DNA of 64,000 bases from Cladopsammia gracilis (lineage: Eukaryota > Cnidaria > Anthozoa > Scleractinia > Dendrophylliidae). Under the pieces are notes generated by a model. It was not told the DNA's origin and did not search any database. It saw only the letters and a list, made by a program, of their open reading frames with translations. Both the position numbers and the translations under genes were made by a program. Where the stretch lies: assembly GCA_022457155.1 (NCBI GenBank), contig JAJGOT010000169.1:1129001-1193000 (forward strand), given 5' to 3'. This document shows positions 46,622 through 59,184 of the stretch, piece by piece. Position 1 is the first letter of the stretch, and every line of letters starts with the position of its first letter.

Positions 46622-47980
46622 ATGTCTACCCTAACAAAGAACTGGTCCGAGGCTTACAAAGAACGCTGCAAGCTTATGTTTAACAATGATCTCTTGAGTG
46701 ATGTGAAATTTGTGGTGCGAACATCCCAACATGGCGACTGCAGTGACAGCAAGAGAAGCAAGATGGTGATTCCAGCTCACAAGTTCTTGCTGTCGGTTAG
46801 AAGCCCTGTGTTTTTTGCTATGTTTTGTGGCAAAATGGCAGAAGCTAAAGAACTTATCGACCTTCCCGACTGTGAATATGAAGGTTTGTTTGAGTTGTTG
46901 CGTTACATCTACACTGATGAAGTCTGCTTGACCGGCGGTAACGTAATGCAAGTTGCATATCTGGCCGAGAAATACATGTTTCCTTGCGTCGTCAACGAAT
47001 GCGTTGCCTATTTAAGGAAAAATCTGGATCCATCAAACGTGTTTTGCGTCTTGAAACACGCTCAGCGATATGCAAATGAAGTTCTTCATTATCACTGCTG
47101 GGATTTCATTGACACAAGAACAGATGAGATTTTGAAAACAAATCAATTCCTGGCAGTTGAAAGATCTGTTCTTGAGCAGTTATTGAAAAGAGACACACTG
47201 ACCGTTAGAGAGGTGGAGTTGTTCAAGGCTGTCAGTTCTTGGGCGGAAAAGGAATGCGAGAGGCAAGGGCTTAACAGTGAAGGCTCAGTCAAAAGAGAAA
47301 TCCTCGGAGACCAGGTTGTGAAAAACGTGCGGTTTACAAGTATGGAGCAGAGAGAATTTGTGGATGTTGTTCTCAACACTAATATTTTAACAGAAGAAGA
47401 AGCGGCAAACATCACGAAGTATTTCAGTTCATTATTGTCACATCCCCTTGACCCAAATCTGCCAGCTGGGTTTGTGATTGATAAAAGAGTGGGTTCTCCA
47501 TTGCGATGTTGCAGATTTTTTACTTTCAATATTGGTCACTTGTGGGCAAATGAACCTGAGTTTCCTGAAATTATTGACTTTATGGTAGATCTGGACATCA
47601 TTCTGCAAGGCGTGTCCCTCTTTGGTAGTGAAGGTAACGACTATTCTGTTACCTTAAAAATTTTAAATAGCAATGATGGTTCAGTTGTTGCATCAAAATC
47701 TGGGACTTTTAGGTCTGAGGTCAAGAGAACAAGTGAATCCGACTTTTATTTTGGATTTGATGTTGTATTTGATGAAGTAGTGTCCATAAGCAAAGATGCT
47801 AAGTATCGTATTGAAGCTTCAATAGATGGTCCCCCCTCTGGATATGGAATTGAAGGCTTTGATGAGGCCTACTGTACAGAAGTAGCATTTACTTTTGAGT
47901 GTGCGGAAGAGTTTGATTTTGAAGAAAACCTTGGTCAATTTGCAGAACTTTTGTACAAACTAAGAGAGCAAAGAAATTAA
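46622..47980 (+). CDS. BTB-BACK-PHR protein, copy D
   Basis: 452 codons, intronless, all three domains complete. Distinguishing residues are G106, V123, P137, Q175 (KTNQFLAVE where the others have E), V183, T265, I304, Q329, E372, D374 and V382 in SESDFYFGFDVVFDE, and I410-E411. T265, I304 and Q329 are shared only with truncated copy A, while I410-E411 are shared only with copy E. The 666-bp ATCGAT element lies just upstream, so its transcription may differ from the other copies. Confidence 0.93.
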   Translation: MSTLTKNWSEAYKERCKLMFNNDLLSDVKFVVRTSQHGDCSDSKRSKMVIPAHKFLLSVRSPVFFAMFCGKMAEAKELIDLPDCEYEGLFELLRYIYTDEVCLTGGNVMQVAYLAEKYMFPCVVNECVAYLRKNLDPSNVFCVLKHAQRYANEVLHYHCWDFIDTRTDEILKTNQFLAVERSVLEQLLKRDTLTVREVELFKAVSSWAEKECERQGLNSEGSVKREILGDQVVKNVRFTSMEQREFVDVVLNTNILTEEEAANITKYFSSLLSHPLDPNLPAGFVIDKRVGSPLRCCRFFTFNIGHLWANEPEFPEIIDFMVDLDIILQGVSLFGSEGNDYSVTLKILNSNDGSVVASKSGTFRSEVKRTSESDFYFGFDVVFDEVVSISKDAKYRIEASIDGPPSGYGIEGFDEAYCTEVAFTFECAEEFDFEENLGQFAELLYKLREQRN

Positions 47981-50197
47981 AGAACTGTTATTATGCTTGT
48001 ACAGATTTGCACTAATATCACCATGTTGCCAGGCAAGGATGTGCAAGTTTTCACATTAACTTTGCAAAGATTTGTTCCAGTTCTACTGAACCTTTATTTG
48101 ATGACACTTGTGTAAGCAGTGATTTTACCTATCAATTTATAAGATAGTTTTTATTGTTTTAATTAGTTAGCAATAGTAATTTATGGGACTGAGTGAAGTA
48201 GAATTCAGGGAGTAATTGGGCTAGTAATTTCAAATCAGCCGAGCACGTAGTGCGAGGACAATTTGAGATTTTGAGCATGATTACTCCCTGAATTGCATGA
48301 CGTGAAGTTCAATTACTAATTAATTGCATCAATAACAAAATTCAAGATTAAAAATTCTATGCAGTCTGAGTTTTTTTGGACTCAAAATGTCAAGGATATA
48401 TTCTATTAGTTTGAAAGCAGGGGTAAAACAGCAAAAAATCCTGATTGATGTGTGCGCAATGTAGGCATCCAACTACAAAAAGTCATAATTGGACAGCTGT
48501 TATTGGCACCCATGTTACTGCAGGCCCATTACTTAAGAAATGGGTGTGCAGATGACCAATCACAATCGAGAATTTCGTTATTGATATAATTAATGCTATA
48601 ATTGTTATTGCTATTGTCACAAGTACAACCTTTATTGCCAATGCAATTAATTGTACAATTGGTACCCCTTTGGGTTAAAGATAGCTTGTTGTCATGCCCA
48701 CAAGTTCTGTACGACATGAAGTTCAATTACTAATTAATTGCATCAATAACAAAATTCAAGATTAAAAAGTCTATGCGGAGTTTTTTGTACTCAAAATGTC
48801 AAGGGTATTTTGATTCTATTAGTTTGAAAGCAGGATGAAAACAGCAAAAAATCCCATAAAGTGAACCTGATGGATGTGCGCACAACATAGGCGTCCAATT
48901 ACAGCCATCCAATTACAAAAAGGCATAATTGGACAGCTGTAATTGGATACAACAAGTACATTGTACAACCTTTTCAATGCAACTGACTTCATTGCCAATA
49001 CAATTAATTGTACAATTGGTACCCCTTTGGGTTAAAGATAGCTTGTTGTCATGCCCACAAGTTCTGTTCCTTTTTGGTTTCTTTTTAATTTTAAACAATT
49101 TTGACAAGCATCCCTGTCACTTTAAGAACAATTTGTGTAGTATGCCTGTTGGATTAACAGATGTAACGTAAACAATAAAAGTTCTAAAAAGCTGCACATC
49201 ATCAAGAAGAAAGGCCAACGGTAAAATGCCGAATTTATGAAGCCCCAGAAACATTCTCTAAAACAGCCTTAACTTCGTTTGTGTTTCAAAATACCATGCC
49301 GGATTAAAAGGTTACTAAATGAGGTTAACCTTCAAGAAGGTTCGTCTTAGGGAAAGTTCATTTAATATGACAAGGGGAGGGGGGGGGGGATGAAGATATT
49401 GAGGGGGGGCTCCGAAAATTTTTAGAGTCCCGAAGGGGGTCTCTGAAAAAATTGTTGGGCTAGGAGGAGGGCTAGGAGGGGGGTCTGAATTTTTTTCGAC
49501 TACCAAGAACGGGGGGGGGGGGGGGGGGGCTCCTAAAAAATTGAACCACTAGCGAAGGGGGGCTACTACAATTTCGAGCTTCGAGTTTCAATATCTTCAC
49601 CCCTTGTCATAATTAAGAGGTTACTAAATGAGGTTAACCTTCAAGAAGGTTCGTCTTAGGTCTATCTCAGAAGTTTCTATAAACCGTGGACGCGGTTTAT
49701 TTTACTCTTGATATTTAAAAAACGCACCTCTGGACAGTCTGGAGTCATCGTAGACCCATGGTAGTTTCACTGAGGGGGTAAAAAAATAGAAAGATAAGTG
49801 GGCTGCATGTCAACTTCGTTCCCAGGACCTTTACCCCCGCTCAGGGTAAAGGTCCTGGGAACGAGGTTGGGCTGCATGTGGTAGTACGGAACGCTGTGTA
49901 AATCGGCCTATTGCGATAGAATTCCTCTTGGGGGAATAAAACAAAAGAAACACATTGAGGTTTACGGATGAACGATAAAATTATTTTCTTTTTGTATGCA
50001 AATATGGAAATTTGTCTAATCCGCCAAAAAGCTAATTTTCGTGTGGGTTATACAAAGTCATCGTTGTTTTTAACACAATCCGCTGCCACACGAGCGAGTT
50101 CATTGCCCATCGCCCACCGGACACACTCGTTGTCGTGCTGCTTGTCGCTGTTTTGTAAAGAGTTCCAGAAAGCTCTGCAAATTTTCTCCAAATAGTC
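47981..50197. other. Spacer between BTB copies D and E, most deleted
   Basis: This is the common 3' spacer to about 49156. A two-step jump (GGATTAACAGATGTAACGTA, then AAAAGTTCTAAAAAGC) then removes everything down to about the equivalent of 32870. The G-tract element (about 49350-49610), duplicated flank and hairpin (49809) remain. At 2.2 kb it is the shortest spacer; no additional gene. Confidence 0.65.
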
Positions 50198-51556
50198 ATG
50201 TCTACCCTAACAAAGAACTGGTCCGAGGCTTACAAAGAACGCTGCAAGCTTATGTTTTACAATGATCTCTTGAGTGATGTGAAATTTGTGGTGCGAACAT
50301 CCCAACATGGCGACTGCAGTGACAGCAAGAGAAGCAAGATGGTGATTCCAGCTCACAAGTTCTTGCTGTCGGTTAGAAGCCCTGTGTTTTTTGCTATGTT
50401 TTGTGGCAAAATGGCAGAAGCTAAAGAACTTATCGACCTTCCCGACTGTGAATATGAAGGTTTGTTTGAGTTGTTGCGTTACATCTACACTGATGAAGTC
50501 TGCTTGACCGGCGGTAACGTAATGCAAGTTGCATATCTGGCCGAGAAATACATGTTTCCTTGCCTCGTCAACGAATGCGTTGCCTATTTAAGGAAAAATC
50601 TGGATCCATCAAACGTGTTTTGCGTCTTGAAACACGCTCAGCGATATGCAAATGAAGTTCTTCATTATCACTGCTGGGATTTCATTGACACAAGAACAGA
50701 CGAGATTTTGAAAACAAACGAATTCCTGGCAGTTGAAAGATCTATTCTTGAGCAGTTATTGAAAAGAGACACACTGACCATTAGAGAGGTGGAGTTGTTC
50801 AAGGCTGTCAGTTCTTGGGCGGAAAAGGAATGCGAGAGGCAAGGGCTTAACAGTGAAGGCTCAGTCAAAAGAGAAATCCTCGGAGACCAGGTTGTGAAAA
50901 ACGTGCGGTTTACAAGTATGGAGCAGAGAGAATTTGTGGATGTTGTTCTCAACACTAATATTTTAACAGAAGAAGAAGCGGCAAATATCATGAAGTATTT
51001 CAGTTCATTATTGTCACATCCCCTTGACCCAAATCTGCCAGCTGGGTTTGTGATTGATAAAAGAGTGGGTTCTCCATTGCGATGTTGCAGATTTTTTACT
51101 TTGAATGTTGGTCACTTGTGGGCAAATGAACCTGAGTTTCCTGAAATTATTGACTTTATGGTAGATCTGGACATCATTCTGCACGGCGTGTCCCTCTTTG
51201 GTAGTGAAGGTAACGACTATTCTGTTACCTTAAAAATTTTAAATAGCAATGATGGTTCAGTTGTTGCATCAAAATCTGGGACTTTTAGGTCTGAGGTCAA
51301 GAGAACAAGTGCATCTAACTTTTATTTTGGATTTGATGTTTTATTTGATGAAGTAGTGTCCATAAGCAAAGATGCTAAGTATCGTATTGAAGCTTCAATA
51401 GATGGTCCCCCCTCTGGATATGGAATTGAAGGCTTTGATGAGGCCTACTGTGCAGAAGTGGCATTTACTTTTGAGTGTGCGGAAGAGTTTCATTTTGACG
51501 AAAACCTTGGTCAATTTGCAGAACTTTTGTTCAAACTAAGAGAGCAAAGAAATTAA
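50198..51556 (+). CDS. BTB-BACK-PHR protein, copy E (last in array)
   Basis: 452 codons, intronless, domains complete. Distinguishing residues are Y21 (MFYNDLLS), G106, L123, P137, I183, I195, M265, L302 (FFTLNVGHLW), V304, H329, A372, I410-E411, A419 (AYCAEV) and a private C-terminus (HFDENLGQFAELLFKL). The middle of the protein is C-like and the C-terminal part D-like. The upstream leader has a deletion before CGTGCTGCTTGTCGC. Its 3' spacer is the most diverged of the array. Confidence 0.93.
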   Translation: MSTLTKNWSEAYKERCKLMFYNDLLSDVKFVVRTSQHGDCSDSKRSKMVIPAHKFLLSVRSPVFFAMFCGKMAEAKELIDLPDCEYEGLFELLRYIYTDEVCLTGGNVMQVAYLAEKYMFPCLVNECVAYLRKNLDPSNVFCVLKHAQRYANEVLHYHCWDFIDTRTDEILKTNEFLAVERSILEQLLKRDTLTIREVELFKAVSSWAEKECERQGLNSEGSVKREILGDQVVKNVRFTSMEQREFVDVVLNTNILTEEEAANIMKYFSSLLSHPLDPNLPAGFVIDKRVGSPLRCCRFFTLNVGHLWANEPEFPEIIDFMVDLDIILHGVSLFGSEGNDYSVTLKILNSNDGSVVASKSGTFRSEVKRTSASNFYFGFDVLFDEVVSISKDAKYRIEASIDGPPSGYGIEGFDEAYCAEVAFTFECAEEFHFDENLGQFAELLFKLREQRN

Positions 51557-53145
51557 AGAAGTCTTAAATGCTTGTACAGATTTGCACTAATATCACCATG
51601 TTGCCAGGCAAGGATGTGCAAGTTTTCACATTAACTTTCCAAAGATTTGTTCCAGTTCTACTTAACCATTATTTGATGACACTTGTGTAAGAAGTGATTT
51701 TACAATGTACCTATCAATTGATTAGAAAGTTTTTATTGTTTTTATTAGTTAGAAATAGTAATTTATGGGACTGAGTGGAGTACAATTCAGGAGGTAATCG
51801 GGCTAGTAATTTCAAATTGTGCAAGGATGATTTGAAATTTTGAAAACGATTACTCCCTGAATTGTACGACACAAAGTTCAATTACTAATTAATCGTGTCA
51901 ATAACAAAATTTGAGATTAAAAAGTCTATGTGGAGTTTATTGTACTCAAAACGTTAAGGATATTTTCTATTAGTTTGAAAACAGGAGGAAAACAGCAAAA
52001 AATCCCATTAAGCGTACCTGGTTGATGTGTGCACAATGTAGGCATCCAATTACAAAAAGTCATAATTGGACAGCTGTAATTGGACACCCACATTACTGCG
52101 GGCCCATTACTTAAGAAATGGGCGTGCAGATGACCAATCACAATCAAGAATTTTGTTATTGATATAATTTATGCTATAATTGTTATTGCTATTGTCACAA
52201 GTACAACCTTTATTGCCAATGCAATTAATTGTACAATTGGTACCCCTTTGGGTTAAAGATAGCTTGTTGTTTCTGTACGACATAAAGTTCAATTACCATT
52301 TAAGTGCACCTGATTGGCGTGCGCACAATGTAGGCGTGTCATTTCAAAAAGTTGTAATTGGACAGCTGTAATTGGACACCCATGTGACCATGCGCCAATT
52401 ACGTAAGAAATGGGCATGTGGATGACCAATCACAATGAAGAATTTTGTTATTGATATGATTAATACTATTATTGTTATTGCTATTGCCACAAGTATAACC
52501 TTTTCAATGCAACTGACTTTATTGCCAATACAATTAATTGTACAATTGGTACCCCTTTGGGTTAAAGATAGCTTGTTGTCATGCCCACAAGTTCTGTTCC
52601 TTTTTGGTTTCTTTTTAATTTTAAACAATTTTGACAAGCATCCCTGTCACTTTAAGAACAAATTGTGTAGTATGCCTGTTGGATTAAAAGTACATCTGCA
52701 GCTTGCCAGCACAATGACGGCTGAGGTAATGCCCCGTTTTCTGTGATCATTTTAGAATGGCTGTCAAACGCATTGCTCAAATGAAAGCACTGGATTTGAA
52801 AACAGAATCCTGGAAGGTTCACTATAAAGCAAGTAACAAACTAAAAATGATTGTCAATGTGTGAGCGGACTGAGCTTGAAATCAAGGGTGTTGTGGTCAA
52901 AGTTGCCCAGGAAGGTAAATTTGCAAATAATAGAGTGAAGATCAAATAGATTTCAGCTGAGACACTATTGCTACAGGCCAGGCATAGTGCAGCTTAATTC
53001 AGAGAGTACTGTACAATTGCAAGCACTATTTTTCTTGAATATTTTTTTGTAAACCCTAATAGTTTTTTAAGTTTAAAATACATGAAAGTTGTGGTTGCTA
53101 AGAGTGCTGATTTGATTGTTAGTATATAAAGTATGATGTTTTCTC
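51557..53145. repeat. Right edge of the tandem array (3' spacer E)
   Basis: This is a diverged version of the 3' spacer with an extra partial copy of the TTGTACAATTGGTACCCC segment. It lacks the LINE (single TGCCCAGGAAGGT at about 52905) and holds a second empty AATAAT site at 52926-52931. Similarity to 30508-30720 ends near AGTATATAAAG at about 53130. Confidence 0.7.
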
Positions 53146-53332
53146 AATTAAGTAATGCTTCACATAAGAACTATAGTAAACTTCATTGTTCTGCGGCATT
53201 GGCTCTTTCCCACATAGAATATCTTTGATTTTAAGAATAGAGGAGGGGCTGATGGTTCATAATTATATTTCATTATAAAAATACAGAAAATCCATTTGCG
53301 TCAAATATATTTTAAGAAATGGTCGTGCTTAA

Positions 53333-53921
53333 GGTGGCTCGACTGGGTTTTTGACTAACGATACCTTTTAACTTTGAGAAACTTGTGTACCACTACAAAC
53401 GATCCAACGGAAAATCGATTGCCACAGCTGTACTAGAGAAACATTAAAGTTTCAGATGAGGTAAGATTTATGGAAATCGGAGTTGCCAAAGCAACGTTAT
53501 GACGTCACTCTCTGTTTTACATAATACCGATTTACTTGTCATCAAGAGATAATTTTGGAAAACGCTCCCTGGACCTTCGACCTGACGTACTTGCCCTAAG
53601 GTCTACAAAATTTTACAAATTTCTATGGAAGCGTTTTCGAGAAAATTTCGAGTGAAGTTTTAAGGTTCTAAAATACAACAAAAACAAAACAATTTTGAAA
53701 GTTATTAAAACGTATGCCTACAAGGCTTGAAGAAATAATATTTTGGTCTTAAATCATTGTTGCTTTGTCAACTCCGATTTCCATAAAACTTACCTCGTCT
53801 GAAACTTTAATCTTTCTCTAGTACAGCTGTGTCAATCGATTTTCCGTTGGATCGTTTGTGGTGGAACACAAGTTTCTCAAAGCTAAACGGTATCGTCACT
53901 CAAAAACCCAGTCGAGCCACC
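53333..53921. mobile_element. TIR element, 589 bp, TTAA-flanked
   Basis: The ends GGTGGCTCGACTGGGTTTTT and AAAACCCAGTCGAGCCACC are part of about 150-bp inverted repeats. TTAA is on both sides (53329-53332 and 53922-53925). No coding capacity. Confidence 0.85.
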
Positions 53922-53925
53922 TTAA

Positions 53926-55242
53926 CCAATCAGAATAGCAGAAGACAATAGCTACTAAATTTTGCTTCTTTGATGAAGTATCCTTTAAAAAATTGCATGT
54001 TGTGCGATTGGGTCTCAAAATACTTTAAACCTTAAAAAATGTAGACTTTATGCACCTTGAACCTTTACTTTTTAGCGGTTGTTGAGTCTTGGCCAATGAG
54101 ATCACTAGTTGTAACAATGAAAATAGTTAACATTCCATCGTGCATTGCCGTTCAGCACTATCCTTCTTATGCGGATCATTACTTAAATTGATTGACTGTA
54201 TTACGGAATAAGAATAAACAGATAAGTCTCTAAGAATTGTTTGTTTATGCACACTTGCAGCACAAATCTGGCACTTAACATGCTTATTATGCCACAATAG
54301 GAGGTGTCTAGTTTTCCAGTGGCTTCCAAATCCCGAAAAAGTGATTTTTTGTGACCATATCATATTATTTATATCCTATTCCGGAATACTTTAAAACATA
54401 TATCCGATTTATAGGCCTTGGCACTAGTAGTAACAACTTTTAAATTGGTAATCAAAAAGTGGGCCAAGACCGATCAGAGGAATAAGATCATGTGGTACAT
54501 AAGCGTCTTCTTTGCGCTCAGTTGTGCAATTGACGGCCTTTTATCTCGTGTTTATCTTGTGTTGTTTATGGTCCTACAGAATCATAATACGGATTGCGGC
54601 CTTCGGAATGAAAAAGTCTTTTCAACGACGTATGAAATGATTTATATGAGGCCTCAGGCTGTAACTACACTATAATAATTATAGATTGAAGCATGTCGGT
54701 ATTATTACTAGGTACTAAGTGCCAAATTGCTCTAATCGAACGCACCCTAAGTTTGTCTTTGCACTCTTGAGTACCTCTTGACCATTAACTTCAGTAATGA
54801 CATGCTCTGTGTATCGGCTGGATCGCGTACAGCAAGCAAATATATTAACATACAAATTATAATTGTTCGTGTTGTTTAACTTGATCAAGGTCAAGAGGAT
54901 CTCAATCGATCTTGGTAATAGGCGATTCATTGCTGACGGCTGAAGTCATTCTTTACATTTTGTTTCATTATCCTGCTAATTTACGTAGACAAAGACATCG
55001 TGCTAAATACAAATTGACTTCAATTGTTGATAGCGTAGCTTGTTAATCTTAGTAATCTGCGCAATTTTTGGCTCTGCATGTATTTGTTTGAGAAAATATC
55101 AGCTATCAAAAATTGTAAGATTTTGAGTTTTGAAACAGCATTGCGCGAAGAGTATTTAGTATATCGGACTCAAATTTCCAGAGAAAGCTAATTATGCTAT
55201 GCCCTTTTTTTTTAAAAAAAAATCAAACTCCAAATATTTAAA
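53926..55242. other. Unassigned sequence
   Basis: Small open frames on both strands (for example 54127-54363 minus and 54418-54675 plus) show no domain I recognise, and no splice pattern connects them. Nothing else was identified. Confidence 0.4.
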
Positions 55243-56431
55243 ATTATAATTCAACACATTGATACACTGCCCAAATATGGTAAAAAAGTTATCGATATAC
55301 GTTATGTCGACATGACGTATAACCAGCGATGGCGGTAAATTTCGCATTTTGAAGGAAAGTGAAAATGACTGCTGCCTGCAATTTCGTGTTTTTTGGCGAA
55401 AATGTGCGTGAACTATTAGTTACTGTTCACATGATTGGACAAAAAAGGCGCGAGATTTTCGCGTTGTCGCGGTCGCAGTGTTTCTTGGCGTAGCTGAATG
55501 AAAACTGGTTGAAAGTTTAACCGCTCGACAAGAAGTGAATGAAGGAGCACAATTTTCGTGAAATTTCTTTGGTAATCATCTCTGGAATATGATATAGACT
55601 TGATGTTTCCTCAGAAAAGTTTCTGATCTCGTCATTACGGCTGTGGGAGCTAAAAAACGAGCATTCCAAGTTTGTAAACAACATTGATCGACTCAGCTCG
55701 TACTTCGATGTTTGAAAATTTGGTGCTTATGGAAGAGACTAAAAAGCCAAATCAACTACAGGTACGATGTTTTAACCGTTTCTTGTATCCTTTAGCTGTG
55801 AATTTTTGTAAGCTTACTGTCCACGCTGCAGTTCTTTCCGACTTTTCGCCGCTATGTTTATGTTCGTAGCCGTGTGTTTGTTCAATTTGTTTTGATTCTG
55901 AATTGAACTTTTTAAGATACGAAACACTTGTAACTAAGACATTCTATGCCATTTTACTGTGTTTTACTTCTTGTTGTCACTACTCTGTCCCGTTCTTTGA
56001 GTAGACGAAAGCTCTTCATAGAAACTGTCAACTGATTGTGTACGCTAAATTAATTTTAGCTTGGCAAAAGTTTCGGCATTCACTGCTTGTTGTTGAAGAA
56101 ATGGTGCGAGGTAAAATATTGTAGTTAGCCTTTTTACTTAATGAAAGGTTGTATATCTCAATGATTTTTTTCTCGAAACTGTGATTTGTTATCAACGTGT
56201 TGAATTATAAAACAGTTATAGTGTTCAAGCTTGCACAATATTGACAAAGTCGCCACTTTCATTCATGAACTGTGTGATGTTGCAAGTTTCGCGCGGTAAA
56301 ACATCTGTAAGCTTTTCAGTTTTTTTAAATAAAAGGCTTGTTGGCGATATTTTTTCTTCAAACTGTGCTTTGTTATCAATGTGTTGAATTATAAAACTAT
56401 TATAGCGCTCAAGCTTGCGTGATATCGCCTA

Positions 56432-56505
56432 ATTTTAGCCGACGAGGCCTACGGCCTCGTCGGCTAAGTATTAGGCGATATCACGCGCGCTTTCGCGCTA
56501 TAATA
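56432..56505. repeat. GATATCGCC hairpin
   Basis: GCGTGATATCGCCTAA and TTAGGCGATATCACGC flank a second stem CCGACGAGGCC/GGCCTCGTCGG. A related hairpin is at 62439-62484. Confidence 0.7.
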
Positions 56506-56589
56506 GTTAAATATTTAGGGTTTGATTTTTTTTTGTAGCTCGATTAAAGAGAGAATGAGGCGCATATGCTAATGTTGAGTGTAAATTAA

Positions 56590-57195
56590 GGCCGTGTTCA
56601 CACTAAACCTTGATTGTATTCAACTGAAGTATAATGCAGGCTATTATACTCCATTCAATTTTATTCAATTATCTTTCGGTTCACATCTGCAAAAATACAA
56701 ATAAACTAGGCAGGGTAACCTCGCAATCTGAAGTTGAAAACAAAATGGCGCCATATCGCGTAGCTGCCACGATGCTTGATTTTTAGGCGAGAAGAAAGGC
56801 AAGGAAAGCTGCCGAGACAAGAAGAAGACGGATCCGCATCGCAAATGTTTTGCTTTAAGTTATTAACTCTAACACGGCACTCTTGTGCACTTCTTGAGTA
56901 CCCTCCATCGGGCACTTTTTTTTCTTGGCTTATTTTGTACCAATGCATGAGTTTTTTTGTTGTGCATAGTATTTAACTCGCTCTGCACCGCCTCTTCACT
57001 CTAGAAGGCGATTAGAAGTTTCGTCTCCTCATGCCACCACGTGTCCGCGACCCCCCCCCCCCCCACCCCCCCCCACCCCCCCCCCACCCCCCCACCTCGT
57101 GAGGTTGTTTGAAATAATTATAATCCAATTATAATCAGGGACTGTAATTAGCTGATGCGAACCAGATCATAATCGAGGCCTAATGTGAACACGGC
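56590..57195. mobile_element. TIR element, 606 bp, TTAA-flanked, Harbinger-like ends
   Basis: Ends are GGCCGTGTTCACACT and AATGTGAACACGGC, with TTAA at 56586-56589 and 57196-57199. The interior has a 50-bp C-run with a few A's near 57050-57098. Confidence 0.75.
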
Positions 57196-57319
57196 TTAAG
57201 ATTCGCCTGCAAGTCAGAAGAGATTAGGATGCGTGCTCTGTCGCCAATCCAAACAATACATTTGGATGATTTTTTTTGATCGACCCACTTTTGCTTAATT
57301 GCTCAACAAAATTCTCTTA

Positions 57320-57567
57320 GATGTACCTGGTAAAGTGAGAACTTCAAGATATGGACAGAGAGCATTTTCTTATGCATCTCCAAACTGATGGAACTCATTA
57401 CCTCATGAAAGCATTAAAAACGCTACGACAGTGGAAACATTTAAGTCTTTACTAAAGACATCTTTATTTTCTAAATAATTTATTATATTCACATATTGTA
57501 AAAAGCATAGAGACTCTTGTTAATGCATTTTTAAGAACTTATTATTATTATTATTATTATTATTATT
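57320..57567 (+). mobile_element. 3' end of a CR1-like LINE
   Basis: The peptide RTSRYGQRAFSYASPN, a stop, then WNSLPHESIKN and FKSLLKTSLF is the usual C-terminus of CR1/L2-like LINE proteins. An (ATT)n tail follows at 57541-57567. Inactive. Confidence 0.7.
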
Positions 57568-58540
57568 AGATTCGGCTATACTTTTCGTGCAACATTAGCA
57601 CATGCAAATTTATGGTCTGATTGGTTGACACGCGACCTCGTGATCTCGCTCTTGATTCAAGATGGCGGAAAAATGGCTCTGTGTTTGTGAAGTTGGAGGA
57701 AGAATTACAGCGTCCAAGTTTTCAAGACAATGCAAGGTGTTCATGAAGGAATAGCAACGTTTGATATTCTGTTCGCCGCTTATTGCTGTGGGATTTTTGT
57801 TCCGGCAAGTTTTGTGTTTTATGTAACTCGAAACTTGCTTTACTTAGCCTGCTTAGCGATAGAGGTTAGTTAAGCGTAGACTACTGAATGTAATGAATGT
57901 TGAGTAGTCTTACTTTTTAGACATAATTTATGTTTCTCCGTAAAAGCACTCAAAACACTCGGAAATCAATACGCCAATGAGTTCTCTCCATTTTGACTAC
58001 AAGTTCAGAGTTACTGTCGAAACTTTCTCAGTCGCTCCTCAGTTCTGGCGAGTTAATGGCCACCGCTTCTTGCGTCTCAACATGCGGGCACTTGAGTCTG
58101 AAGTTTGTGGGTGCCAGTAATAGTTCTACTCTTATCTTCTTTCCCCTTTACCAGAGACCAAACAATAAGAGCAATGGGGCAAAATTCTCATGTTGACTGA
58201 ACATTTAGGAGGAAAAGTGCGCAGCGCTACGAAACACGTACATCCGCAGTCGTAGTCGAACCCGCAGTCCCTGTTCATGGTTGTCTACACCAAGAAGGCC
58301 GAGTAATCAGAATCCCTAAAGCTTTGAAAAATTAAATCTAGAAGCCATCATTTGCAAAAGTTTTGTTGTTTTGAAAAAATATATAGTGCAGGGTTAGAAA
58401 GTGAATTCTTGCATGGAGGACTCGCCAGTCGGATGAGTGACCGTTGCAATAATGCACTCGCGCAGGTTAGTTGTTCACTTACCCAAAATAATAATTACAT
58501 ATAACTAGAAAGTGAAAAGACTACTCACACAAATGGGCGA
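57568..58540. other. Unassigned sequence
   Basis: I see no recognisable gene. The open frame at 57993-58196 has no domain match and starts next to an ordinary intergenic stretch. CAAGATGGCGG occurs at 57658, a motif common in the small elements here. Confidence 0.4.
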
Positions 58541-58548
58541 GAACTTAA

Positions 58549-58856
58549 GAGGGTGTCTCTTTAATAACTACCTACTCAATTTCGCGCGAAAAATAATTTT
58601 GCCTGAAACTCTAGCAAATGAAAGACTTTATTTTATTATATTTTATTTTATAGCGCCACGAAAATGGCCTAGTTTTCAATTTTCGAGACGTTGCGACGGG
58701 CCTTCGCCGGACAAAATATTCAACGGCTCCTTGCGCGGGCAGAAAATCCTTTCGAACCAAACCAAACCTGTTTTATTTCTAGCCTTGATAAAGTCTTTTA
58801 TTTGCTAGAGTTTCAGGCAAAATTATTTTTCACGCGAAAATTAAAGAGACACCTTC
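58549..58856. mobile_element. TIR element, 308 bp, TTAA-flanked
   Basis: Inverted arms of about 90 bp are present: GAGGGTGTCTCTTTAAT and its near complement, and TTTTGCCTGAAACTCTAGCA. TTAA lies at 58545-58548 and 58857-58860. Confidence 0.8.
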
Positions 58857-59184
58857 TTAATTACACGATTTTTAAACTTACATTATTGTAAGCATAATCG
58901 GTTTAGCTATTTCGGGAGTAAATTTGCCTTGTTTATTTCCTTTCTCTGTTTGGTCCAGCAAAACACCAGTCCTTTTAAAATTGCTAAAAACCTTACGAAT
59001 AGAGCTTCGAAAATTCTGCTGTCCGCCGGCCAATAGTGTTGTCTTGTTTTCCATATAATTATCTTGGTTCATTCGCAACATTTATGAATGAACCAGCTGA
59101 CAGATTTTCTTTTTGTGTTTCAGTGGTCTTTCAAAAGAAACCGAACACAATAAGCCTTTGGGCGCTATAAGAGACACAAAATGG

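Noticed and set aside
54127..54675. Pair of opposite-strand open frames as genes
   Set aside because: No recognisable domain, no splice linkage, and lengths are within what AT-rich non-coding DNA yields by chance.
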